A stretch of DNA of 5,215 nucleotides, from contig DAOVQB010000256.1 in assembly GCA_030628905.1 (NCBI GenBank), forward strand, positions 1 to 5,215, read 5' to 3'. The position numbers were made by a program, and so were the translations under genes. Below are positions 1 to 5,215 of the stretch, piece after piece. Numbering within the stretch: position 1 is the stretch's first letter; the number at the start of each line of letters is the position of its first letter. This DNA comes from DAOVQB01 sp023128935 (GTDB taxonomy: Bacteria > Eisenbacteria > RBG-16-71-46 > CAIMUX01 > WJJG01). The notes under the pieces are model-generated. The model was not told the DNA's origin and searched no databases. It was given only the letters and a program-made list of their open reading frames with translations.

Positions 1-174
1 ACCGACTGGGATCCAGATCTGCTGCGTGACGCTCTAGAGACAGCCGGAGGATACATCCCAGAGGCCGCCAGGCTCTTGGGCCTGTCCCGCAGCCACGCCT
101 ATCGCTTGTACAAGGAGCTTAATGCGCAAGGGCGGTCCCCAAGTCAGGCACCGAAGCCGAGGCCCCCATCCTAA
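1..174 (+). CDS. C-terminal end of a Fis-type HTH regulator (5' truncated)
   Basis: The frame is open from the first base to a TAA at 172-174 and gives the last 57 residues of a protein that begins outside the window. Residues about 6-44 look like a Fis-family helix-turn-helix (HTH_8): a leading helix (LLRDALETAGG), then EAARLLGLSRSHAYRLYKEL, where AARLLG is the first HTH helix and SRSHAYRLYKEL the recognition helix. In known families this module closes NtrC-type sigma-54 activators, where it binds enhancer DNA; it also ends some other response regulators and signalling proteins. The AAA+ or receiver domain that would decide between these is not present here. A Pro/Ser-rich tail of about 13 residues follows the HTH. 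The HTH call is firm; sigma-54 dependence is inference. No link to the downstream lipoprotein gene can be shown. Confidence 0.8.
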   Translation, partial: TDWDPDLLRDALETAGGYIPEAARLLGLSRSHAYRLYKELNAQGRSPSQAPKPRPPS

Positions 175-291
175 CCCGAAGTTCCCCCATGTCAAAGCGC
201 GGGAATTCCCTGTTGTTTCTGTTTAGAAAAAGCTATTTGTGCTTGCGGTAGCGCGATGATGACTCAATCAGTGAGAGAGGGAGAAGCGGCA
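175..291 (+). promoter_or_regulatory. Intergenic region with AT-rich patch and palindrome, probable promoter of the lipoprotein gene
   Basis: This 117-base gap separates the regulator stop from the lipoprotein start. It holds a perfect 10-bp palindrome, GGGAATTCCC, at 201-210, followed by a patch (211-240) much richer in A/T than the rest of the window. AT-rich DNA in this position is where a promoter would be expected. I could not fit a convincing -35/-10 pair: TTGTTT at 213-218 and TATTTG at 234-239 are only 15 bases apart. No sigma-54 GG/GC element is visible. An imperfect 7-bp stem (180-186 with 201-207, 14-base loop) could weakly terminate the upstream gene, since a T-rich stretch follows it. 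The exact elements are uncertain. Confidence 0.3.
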
Positions 292-1275
292 ATGAAAGTT
301 CAAGATGCACTCAGATTATGGGTTCTCTTTCCGATCCTATTGGCCCTTGCTGGTGGTTGCTCTGAAGACACCACGGAGCCTAAGGTTTCCGTGGTCCATC
401 CAGTAGCGAACTTCGAGGCTGCCGGGGGAGAGGGCGAGGTTGTGCTTTCCTGGACCAACCCCTCCGATGAGGCGTTTCACGGGGTTCTCATTCACTATGC
501 GCTGGATGCATGTCCGATCCGTCCGGACAGTGGGACGGCAGTCCCCGGTGGGACGGAGGGGTGCTTTGAGGGCGAGCCGGATTCGACGGGTACCTTCACC
601 CACACGATGCTCGAGAACGGTCTGACCTACTTTTACAGCGCGTTTGCCTGTGACCACAATCTCAACTACTCGACCGGAGTATGCGCATCGGCAGAGGTGC
701 CGCTCCCGGCCCCGCTCTTCTTGCCGCGGACCTCTCCCGAGAACCTCATCGCGAATCTGAGGGTGGCCTACGATGAATGGGACCTGGCTGAGTACGACAG
801 CCTCTTTGCCGCGGATTTCATTTTCTTCCTAATGCCGGACGACCAGCACATCGCAGAGCACTTCGATCGGGAGCTGGAGATCGCCATCCACGGCAACTTG
901 TTTGATACAGAGTTTGTGCAGACCTTGATTCTAATGTTCGAGACGGTAACCGGGGAGGATATCACCCTGGATGAAGCGCGGTCGACGCCCCAGGATTCCC
1001 TGTGGACTGCGGTCATGACTAATGTGGATTTGCTTGTCTTTGGTGTGACCCCGGGCCATCCCTACGAGCACCCGATGGGCTATGAGATGGAAGACGGGCA
1101 AGAGCAGTTCTGGTTCCGGAAGAACGCGTGGACGGATCCGGGAAGTGGGGAGCAGGTTTGGACAATCGTGGAATGGCGGGAGATTTACACGGGGGGCACG
1201 CGATTGGGCCAGGCATTATCAGTGCCACCAGCTGGGCCTTCCTCCTGGGGGGTGATCAAGGCTCTCTACCGATGA
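292..1275 (+). CDS. Secreted lipoprotein with FN3-like domain and NTF2/SnoaL-like C-terminal region
   Basis: The product is 327 residues. An ATG at 256 is in frame, but 292 is preferred: a purine-rich Shine-Dalgarno (AGGGAGAAG, near 277-285) precedes it at normal spacing, and the protein then starts directly with a signal peptide. Residues 1-22 are a charged start plus the hydrophobic stretch LWVLFPILLALAGG, ending at Cys23, a plausible lipobox (A-G-G-C, less canonical than L-x-G-C), so a lipid-anchored envelope protein is expected. Residues about 37-136 resemble a fibronectin type III fold: VVLSWTNPSDEAFHGVLIHY in the first half and GLTYFYSAFACD late in the domain. Cys74, Cys91, Cys120 and Cys131 could form disulfides outside the cytoplasm. 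From about residue 146, SPENLIANLRVAYDEWDLAEY followed by LFAADFIFF resembles the opening helix and strand of NTF2/SnoaL-like domains; the protein ends SWGVIKALYR. Function is unknown; ligand or carbohydrate binding at the cell surface is only a guess. Confidence 0.85.
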   Translation: MKVQDALRLWVLFPILLALAGGCSEDTTEPKVSVVHPVANFEAAGGEGEVVLSWTNPSDEAFHGVLIHYALDACPIRPDSGTAVPGGTEGCFEGEPDSTGTFTHTMLENGLTYFYSAFACDHNLNYSTGVCASAEVPLPAPLFLPRTSPENLIANLRVAYDEWDLAEYDSLFAADFIFFLMPDDQHIAEHFDRELEIAIHGNLFDTEFVQTLILMFETVTGEDITLDEARSTPQDSLWTAVMTNVDLLVFGVTPGHPYEHPMGYEMEDGQEQFWFRKNAWTDPGSGEQVWTIVEWREIYTGGTRLGQALSVPPAGPSSWGVIKALYR

Positions 1276-1377
1276 TAGTGCGTCTTCGGGGACCTTGCCC
1301 CACCCTTCTCAATCCGCCGCGGGTGCAGGATTGTGGCGCACTCATGTGAGGAGCACGGAAGCAGACAGGAGGATAAG
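1276..1377 (+). other. Intergenic spacer upstream of the nuclease gene
   Basis: This 102-base gap contains no gene I would defend. A small GC hairpin is possible at about 1287-1301 (GGGG paired with CCCC), but no T-run follows, so it is not a typical intrinsic terminator. AGTGCG at 1277-1282 is the reverse complement of CGCACT at 1337-1342, too far apart and too short to be more than suggestive. No promoter match was found, so it is unclear whether the nuclease gene is read through from the lipoprotein gene or has its own promoter. Confidence 0.4.
1367..1372 (+). promoter_or_regulatory. Strong Shine-Dalgarno deciding the nuclease start
   Basis: AGGAGG lies five bases (ATAAG) before the ATG at 1378. 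It is the closest match to the anti-Shine-Dalgarno sequence of any start in the window. It favours 1378 over the in-frame GTG at 1333, which would add 15 residues and has no comparable site. Confidence 0.85.
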
Positions 1378-2364
1378 ATGGGTTTATCAAGGAGATCCGG
1401 CAACGACTTCCGCAACGAGTTCAGCTGGAGCCACAGCCGGTTCGAGACGTTTCGGGGATGCCTGAAGCGCTACCACTATCACTACTACGCATACTGGGGT
1501 GGTTGGGACCCATCCGCCGATCCTCTTGTGCGCCGGATCTATATTCTGCGCAACCTGAAGAACCGCTACCTGTGGGCCGGAAGTGCGGTGCACGATGCCG
1601 TTGCAGCGGTCTTGGAGGACGTGCGTGCCGGTCGGGCGCCTTCCGATCCTCAGCGCGTGGCCGAGGGAGCCGTCGAGCGCATGCGGCGGGGATTCCGCGA
1701 GTCGCGCGATGGTGCCTACCTGCAGCAGCCAAAAGGTAAGCTGGGGCTGATGGAGCATCACTACCGAGAGGCTGTGCCTGACGATGAGTGGCGTTCCTTT
1801 GCTGACATGGTGCGCCGCTGCATTCTGACCTTCTTCCGCGAGCCCTTCCTCGCACAGGCGCAGGGGCTTGAAGCCGACGATTGGCTCGCGCTCGAAGATT
1901 TGGAGAGCTTCTCCATCGACAACGCGAAGGTCTATGTGAAGATGGACCTCGCTCACCGGAGCCCTGCTGGCGGGGCAGTGATCCTGGACTGGAAGACCGG
2001 GCGCCGCAAGCCCAAGCCCGAGGGGCTCCAGCTCGGCTGCTATGCGCTCTACGCCACCGAGGCGTGGGGCATCGAGGCGAAGCGGATTGAAGTAAGGGAG
2101 GTCAACTTAAACACGGGGGCAGTCGGGAGCGCGCAGATCACAGAGCGCCATCTCAAGGCCGCGCGGGAGCAGATCTGCGAAGGTATCGCCGCCATGCGCG
2201 AGCGGCTCGTCGATCCCGAGAACAATGTTGCCGATCCGCAGGATTTCCCCGCTTCTCCAGATCCGCGGACCTGCCGGCGCTGTGCATTCAGAGACGTATG
2301 TCCCGAGTACCGGGCCGCGTTGGCCCCGGCAGAGGGGGCTTCTCTATGGAGCGCGATTTCGTAA
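1378..2364 (+). CDS. PD-(D/E)XK nuclease, RecB/Cas4/AddB-like, with predicted Fe-S cluster
   Basis: A 328-residue stand-alone nuclease of the PDDEXK_1 (RecB C-terminal-like) group. It has an N-terminal motif FSWSHSRFETFRGC (15-28) running into an aromatic run RYHYHYYAYWGGW (31-43), then GSAVHDAV with His72. The active site reads Asp190 (VKMDL), Asp204-x-Lys206 (ILDWKTG) and Gln218-x3-Tyr222 (QLGCY), in the family order. Cys28 together with Cys299, Cys302 and Cys308 (CRRCAFRDVC) gives the one-plus-three cysteine arrangement that binds a 4Fe-4S cluster in AddB and Cas4 proteins. No helicase domain is attached, and it is longer than a typical Cas4 (about 200 residues); no CRISPR array or other cas gene is nearby. 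Expected activity is metal-dependent DNA cleavage, probably of ends or single strands. All catalytic residues appear intact. The next gene is an ABC-class ATPase in the same orientation. Substrate and pathway are not shown by the sequence. Confidence 0.9.
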   Translation: MGLSRRSGNDFRNEFSWSHSRFETFRGCLKRYHYHYYAYWGGWDPSADPLVRRIYILRNLKNRYLWAGSAVHDAVAAVLEDVRAGRAPSDPQRVAEGAVERMRRGFRESRDGAYLQQPKGKLGLMEHHYREAVPDDEWRSFADMVRRCILTFFREPFLAQAQGLEADDWLALEDLESFSIDNAKVYVKMDLAHRSPAGGAVILDWKTGRRKPKPEGLQLGCYALYATEAWGIEAKRIEVREVNLNTGAVGSAQITERHLKAAREQICEGIAAMRERLVDPENNVADPQDFPASPDPRTCRRCAFRDVCPEYRAALAPAEGASLWSAIS

Positions 2365-2366
2365 TG

Positions 2367-2393
2367 AGGCGCGCGCCGGAGAGTCCTGATGCG
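2367..2393. repeat. GC-palindrome direct repeat, copy 1
   Basis: First of two 27-bp near-identical units, beginning A then the perfect palindrome GGCGCGCGCC (2368-2377), followed by GGAGAGTCCTGATGCG. It starts three bases after the nuclease stop. It differs from copy 2 at two positions (2384 and 2390, both T here and C in copy 2). The palindrome can pair with itself or with the second copy. Confidence 0.85.
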
Positions 2394-2418
2394 GGCAGAA
2401 TGGCCATGCATTCCAGCA

Positions 2419-2445
2419 AGGCGCGCGCCGGAGAGCCCTGACGCG
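2419..2445. repeat. GC-palindrome direct repeat, copy 2
   Basis: Second 27-bp unit, 52 bases downstream of the first, with GGCGCGCGCC at 2420-2429. Here GCGCGCG at 2421-2427 can also pair with CGCGCGC at 2442-2448 around a 14-base loop, making a GC-only 7-bp stem between the nuclease and ATPase genes. No T-run follows. It could be a processing, attenuation or binding element, or simply a dispersed intergenic repeat of this genome. Confidence 0.85.
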
Positions 2446-2498
2446 CGCAAAGCCGCACTACATTCAGAAGACCTATGCTACATTCAATCGAGGTGTCG

Positions 2499-4214
2499 AT
2501 GAGAGTCCTGGCGAGCGATGATCTTCGCCGCATACTGATGCGTATCGATGGGCGTGGTTATAAGGCCTACCACGACCTGAGGGGCACCTATGAGCTGGGG
2601 CCCTATCTGCTCGATGTTGCCCATGTCCAGGGTGATCCCTATGCCCCGCCCTCCCGGGTACATGTGCACGTGTCTCTGCGCGCGGTGGGCTTGGAAGATG
2701 CCGCACAGGGGGGGGTATCTGCCCGCATCCGCGCCATGGAGGACTTCCTCGGCCGTTGCCTGTCCCACCAGATTCGCGGCCAGGGTGCCGGCGACATCAG
2801 CATCGACTGGTTCGGACAGGAGGTTCTGTTGCGTACGGCCGTCAGGGTGCGCGGCGACGAACTGGAGGCGCGCCTTTTCGTCCACCTCCCGGCAGCGGGC
2901 CGGAGAATCTTAGGACGGCAGGCGACACATATCCTTCTCGATCAGCTGCCGGAGATCCTTTCCCAAAGCCTTGAAGGCCGGTGCGTGGACCTCCGCGCGC
3001 TCAGCCGCCACCAGGATGTAGTCGAAGACCACGCTGCGCTCGCAGGCAGCCTCGAGAAGAACGGCTGGGTCGCGTTTGTCGCCAATGATGCCCTGCTGCC
3101 CCGGCGGGCTGGGCACGACGACCGGCCCATGCGGGAAGATGGCTCCTCGCCGGTTATCAGATTCCGCGCACCCCGTTCTCTGGAGCGGGAGGTAACACTC
3201 CCACACGCGGGGAAGGTGCGGGGGATGGCGATTCCGCGGGGGGTTACCCTGCTCGTGGGAGGGGGATTCCACGGCAAATCGACCCTCCTGGAGGCGATCT
3301 CACGAGGGATCTATGCGCACATCCCCGACGATGGACGCGAGCGGGTGGCCTCAGATCCGCTCACCGTCAAGGTGAGAGCCGAGGATGGGCGGGCGGTTAC
3401 TTGCACCGATATCAGCCCCTTCATTGGCGAGCTGCCCTACGGCCGTTCAACCCGGGACTTCGGAACACAGAATGCGAGCGGGAGCACCTCACAGGCCGCC
3501 AACATCGTGGAAGCGCTCGAGGCGGGCGCGAGGGTGTTGCTGCTCGACGAGGATACGTCTGCCACGAACTTCATGATCCGCGACGAACCAATGCGTCGTC
3601 TCCTGAAGCCCGGCCAGGAACCGATCACCCCTTTCCTGGACCGGGTGCGAAACCTGTATACCGATCGCGGGGTTTCCACAGTGCTGGTAGTTGGCGGCAG
3701 TGGGGAATACTTCCGAGTGGCTGATCGCGTGATTCAGATGGACCGCTATCTCCCCGAGGACGTCACGGCCCTCGCAAAGGAGATCTCGCCGGAGGGACCC
3801 ACAGCGGACGAGGTTTTCCCTCCCCCGCCCCCACAGCGGCGATTTCGGCTGAGCGCCTACCGCCGGCAGATTGGGCCGAAGGGACCGCGGGTCAAGGCAC
3901 ATGGAACCAAGCGAATCCTGGTGCAGAAGGAAGAGGTAGATCTGAGCGGCTGCGAGCAGCTGGTGAGTTCATCGCAGACCCGCACACTGGGCGAGATCCT
4001 GCAACGTCTGTTGGAGGAGTATGGGCAGGGCCCCTGGGCGCACCTGGCCAGTGGGTTCACGACGGCCGATCTCCAGCGGACCCTGGAGGGGCTCCGGGAG
4101 GAAGTCTTGGACGGTTTGAGCCGGTTCCCGCGGGGAGATCTTGCAGAGGTCAGGGCGGTTGAAGTGATTGCCATGATCAACCGCCTGCGGGGTTTGGCCA
4201 TCGGGCGGAGTTGA
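2499..4214 (+). CDS. ABC-class predicted ATPase (COG3044 / MRB1590-like)
   Basis: A 571-residue soluble P-loop ATPase with no membrane segment, matching in length and motifs the 'predicted ATPase of the ABC class' family. The N-terminal domain carries the family hallmark RIDGRGYKAYHDLRG (15-29) and HVQGDPYAPPSRV. The ATPase core has Walker A GGGFHGKST (254-262, Lys260), an ABC-signature-like SGSTSQA (327-333) and Walker B LLLDEDTSATN (347-357), with Asp350 and Glu351 as the usual Mg-binding and catalytic residues. A Pro-rich linker (FPPPPPQ, about 442-448) leads to a C-terminal domain of about 120 residues. The trypanosome relative MRB1590 is an RNA-binding protein of mitochondrial RNA editing; bacterial roles are poorly defined. 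Start 2499 is chosen because GAGG at 2490-2493 sits five bases upstream; the ATG at 2475 (eight more residues) has only a weak AGAAG. The nuclease lies upstream across a repeat-bearing 134-base spacer, and the tonB-like gene starts 12 bases after the stop, so co-transcription is plausible. Confidence 0.93.
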   Translation: MRVLASDDLRRILMRIDGRGYKAYHDLRGTYELGPYLLDVAHVQGDPYAPPSRVHVHVSLRAVGLEDAAQGGVSARIRAMEDFLGRCLSHQIRGQGAGDISIDWFGQEVLLRTAVRVRGDELEARLFVHLPAAGRRILGRQATHILLDQLPEILSQSLEGRCVDLRALSRHQDVVEDHAALAGSLEKNGWVAFVANDALLPRRAGHDDRPMREDGSSPVIRFRAPRSLEREVTLPHAGKVRGMAIPRGVTLLVGGGFHGKSTLLEAISRGIYAHIPDDGRERVASDPLTVKVRAEDGRAVTCTDISPFIGELPYGRSTRDFGTQNASGSTSQAANIVEALEAGARVLLLDEDTSATNFMIRDEPMRRLLKPGQEPITPFLDRVRNLYTDRGVSTVLVVGGSGEYFRVADRVIQMDRYLPEDVTALAKEISPEGPTADEVFPPPPPQRRFRLSAYRRQIGPKGPRVKAHGTKRILVQKEEVDLSGCEQLVSSSQTRTLGEILQRLLEEYGQGPWAHLASGFTTADLQRTLEGLREEVLDGLSRFPRGDLAEVRAVEVIAMINRLRGLAIGRS

Positions 4215-4226
4215 GATCATAACGGC

Positions 4227-5063
4227 ATGTCTGCGGCACGGTTGGCAAAGAAAGCACCTGGCTCTAGCGCGTCTTTCTGGGCCAGGGCATCGAGGGCGCT
4301 GGGGGGACATCTGTCGCGCCTGGTTCAGATTGAGCCCGATTGCACCAGGATCCATCGCCGGGACCGGGATTGGCGGCGCAGTCTGCTGGCCTCGGGTATA
4401 TTTCATCTAGCCTGCCTGATGATCTTTGCGTTCGTTCCGTGGCGGTCCGATGAGATGAAGTGGGATGTCCCGCCGCTGGTTGTCTCCCTGGTCAGCTTGT
4501 CGGAGATCTCGCCCAAGACTGTGACAAAGCAGTCGTGCCCACAGCAAAAGCCCCGTCCCAAGCGCAAGCGTGATACGCCCATACTGAAGGAACGCCCGAA
4601 AAAGCGACCGGCCAAAAAAGAGATTACGGAAGCTCCAAAACAGGATCCCAAGACCCACCGACCACCTGCTCAGGCCCAAGCCCGCACTGACACCCTGGCC
4701 CCCCTGCCGACAAGTCACCACCAACTCAAGATGGCCGCGCGGGTTGATGAGAAAACCTTCGACTATGACTACTATCTTCCGCTGCTCGCCCGCAAGATCT
4801 CCGAGGCGTGGGAACCGATGGGGAGGGGGCCGGGTGGGAATGCCCCACATGTCACGCTGCGCGTCCGGATTGGCCGTGACGGGCGGGTGAGTTCGGTGGA
4901 TATTGAAGAGTCTTCTGCCGTGGCGCTGTTTAACCGCAGCGCCTTGGATGCAGTGTGGCAGGCTCAACCGTTTCCCAGCCTCCCGCGCACGTACGAGGGA
5001 CGCTGGCTCACAGTGCACCTGCGCTTTACGCACACGGGTGAGCATGCGACCGCGTCGAGGTGA
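4227..5063 (+). CDS. TonB-family energy transducer
   Basis: A 278-residue TonB-like protein. Residues 1-51 form a basic, probably cytoplasmic segment; 52-70 (SLLASGIFHLACLMIFAFV) is a single membrane span. Ser56-x3-His60 matches the S-x3-H motif of classical TonB, which contacts ExbB/ExbD and is needed for energy coupling. Residues about 96-155 are rich in Lys, Pro and Arg (PKRKRD, RPKKRPAKKE), the extended periplasmic spacer of this family. Residues about 178-267 match the TonB C-terminal domain: YYLPLLARKISEAW, VTLRVRIGRDGRVSSVDI, then a helix (FNRSALDAVWQAQPFPSLP) and a final strand (WLTVHLRF). In the family it transmits proton-motive force to outer-membrane receptors. The cytoplasmic stretch before the span is longer than the short one of E. 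coli TonB. No exbB, exbD or receptor gene is visible. The Shine-Dalgarno is weak (GGAG at 4207-4210 is 16 bases away), which suggests read-through or coupling from the ATPase gene; a later start would lose the membrane span. Confidence 0.88.
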   Translation: MSAARLAKKAPGSSASFWARASRALGGHLSRLVQIEPDCTRIHRRDRDWRRSLLASGIFHLACLMIFAFVPWRSDEMKWDVPPLVVSLVSLSEISPKTVTKQSCPQQKPRPKRKRDTPILKERPKKRPAKKEITEAPKQDPKTHRPPAQAQARTDTLAPLPTSHHQLKMAARVDEKTFDYDYYLPLLARKISEAWEPMGRGPGGNAPHVTLRVRIGRDGRVSSVDIEESSAVALFNRSALDAVWQAQPFPSLPRTYEGRWLTVHLRFTHTGEHATASR

Positions 5064-5067
5064 ATCA

Positions 5068-5202
5068 GTGGATCAGGCTGCGTCATGCAGGGTCGGATCA
5101 GGCTGCGTCATGCAGGGTCGGATCAGGCTGCGTCATGCAGGGCCGGATCAGGCTGCGTCATGCAGAGGGAGCCTCATGAGCAATCTGGAGCAGGGAGGGT
5201 GA
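5068..5202 (+). CDS. Possible small ORF of 44 codons running through the tandem repeat
   Basis: A GTG at 5068 follows GAGG (5057-5060, overlapping the end of the TonB gene) by seven bases and opens a 44-residue frame that ends at TGA 5200-5202, overlapping the ATG of the next gene as TGATG. The peptide has no recognisable domain. The repeat unit lacks stop codons in all three frames on this strand, so the frame would be open whatever its function; this is weak evidence. A shorter start at ATG 5176 in the same frame would give an eight-residue leader (MSNLEQGG) after a GAGGGAG. Confidence 0.2.
   Translation: MDQAASCRVGSGCVMQGRIRLRHAGPDQAASCRGSLMSNLEQGG
5070..5165. repeat. 25-bp tandem repeat array, about 3.8 copies
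   Basis: Units run at 5070-5094, 5095-5119, 5120-5144 and a partial 5145-5165. Each opens GGATCAGG, continues CTGCGTCATGCAG and closes with GGTC (GGCC in the third). Units 1 and 2 are identical, unit 3 has one change, and unit 4 stops after 21 identical bases. The inner 13-mer CTGCGTCATGCAG is nearly palindromic (four outer pairs, one G:T, one inner pair). There is no spacer between units, which excludes a CRISPR array. The array starts seven bases after the TonB stop and ends about 36 bases before the next gene start, so it sits in that gene's leader. It may be an iteron-like binding array, an RNA hairpin series, or a plain minisatellite. Confidence 0.95.
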
Positions 5203-5215
5203 TGACTAGAGAACT
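5202..5215 (+). CDS. Start of a downstream gene (3' truncated)
   Basis: ATG at 5202 follows the purine-rich AGGGAGGG (5192-5199) by two bases, with its GGAG core ending four bases before the ATG. Only M-T-R-E and part of a fifth codon lie in the window, so the product cannot be named. A GTG at 5199 in the same frame is an alternative start. The ribosome binding site and orientation suggest continuation of the same transcription direction after the tandem repeat. Confidence 0.45.

Noticed and set aside
213..239. Sigma-70 promoter TTGTTT / TATTTG ahead of the lipoprotein gene.
   Set aside because: The spacing is 15 bases and both hexamers are weak matches; only the general AT-rich character is supported.
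1387..1956. A 189-codon open frame on the minus strand opposite the nuclease gene, and similar long minus-strand frames elsewhere.
   Set aside because: They lie wholly opposite genes with clear domains, show no recognisable motifs, and are expected as shadows in GC-rich coding DNA.
1378..2364. Calling the nuclease cas4 or addB.
   Set aside because: The shared motifs are superfamily features; the protein is longer than Cas4, lacks the AddB helicase-like part, and has no CRISPR or addA neighbour.
2364..2441. A 25-codon ORF starting at an ATG that overlaps the nuclease TAA (TAATG) and running through both GC repeats.
   Set aside because: The peptide has no recognisable features, the frame crosses the repeats in two different phases, and no suitable ribosome binding site precedes it; overlap of stop and start is common by chance.
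2458..2486. CTACATTCA repeated at 2458-2466 and 2478-2486, just before the ATPase start.
   Set aside because: Nine bases twice within 30 is short, has no symmetry or accompanying signal, and lies partly where the alternative start codon is.
5070..5165. CRISPR array.
   Set aside because: The units abut with no variable spacers, so this is a simple tandem repeat; a Cas4-like nuclease nearby is not enough to change that.

Overview
This window is GC-rich bacterial DNA (roughly 60% G+C by eye) with all recognisable genes on the + strand. The gene types point to a diderm (Gram-negative type) bacterium: a lipoprotein signal with a lipobox, a TonB-family energy transducer, and the end of a protein with a Fis-type helix-turn-helix. 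The lipoprotein layout (fibronectin-III-like domain followed by an NTF2/SnoaL-like region) resembles proteins I associate with uncultivated lineages of the FCB/Eisenbacteria kind. That placement is inference from style, not from a marker gene.

Layout: (1) 1-174, the C-terminal end of a regulator with a Fis-type HTH. (2) 175-291, an intergenic stretch with an AT-rich patch and a perfect 10-bp palindrome. (3) 292-1275, a secreted lipoprotein. (4) 1378-2364, a RecB/Cas4/AddB-like PD-(D/E)XK nuclease with a four-cysteine Fe-S signature and a strong Shine-Dalgarno. (5) 2365-2498, a spacer holding two near-identical 27-bp repeats, each starting with the palindrome GGCGCGCGCC. (6) 2499-4214, a full-length 'ABC-class predicted ATPase' (COG3044, MRB1590-like). 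(7) 4227-5063, a TonB-family protein starting 12 bases after the ATPase stop. (8) 5064-5201, a spacer carrying a 25-bp tandem repeat in almost four copies, ending at a good ribosome binding site. (9) 5202-5215, the first codons of a further gene.

The most notable content is the side-by-side nuclease and ABC-class ATPase, both expected to act on nucleic acid. They are adjacent and co-directional, separated only by the palindromic repeat spacer. They could form a nuclease/ATPase pair, but the window cannot show that the pairing is conserved. The lipoprotein and TonB protein are envelope proteins and have no evident functional link to that pair. No rRNA, tRNA, CRISPR array, transposase or integrase is visible.
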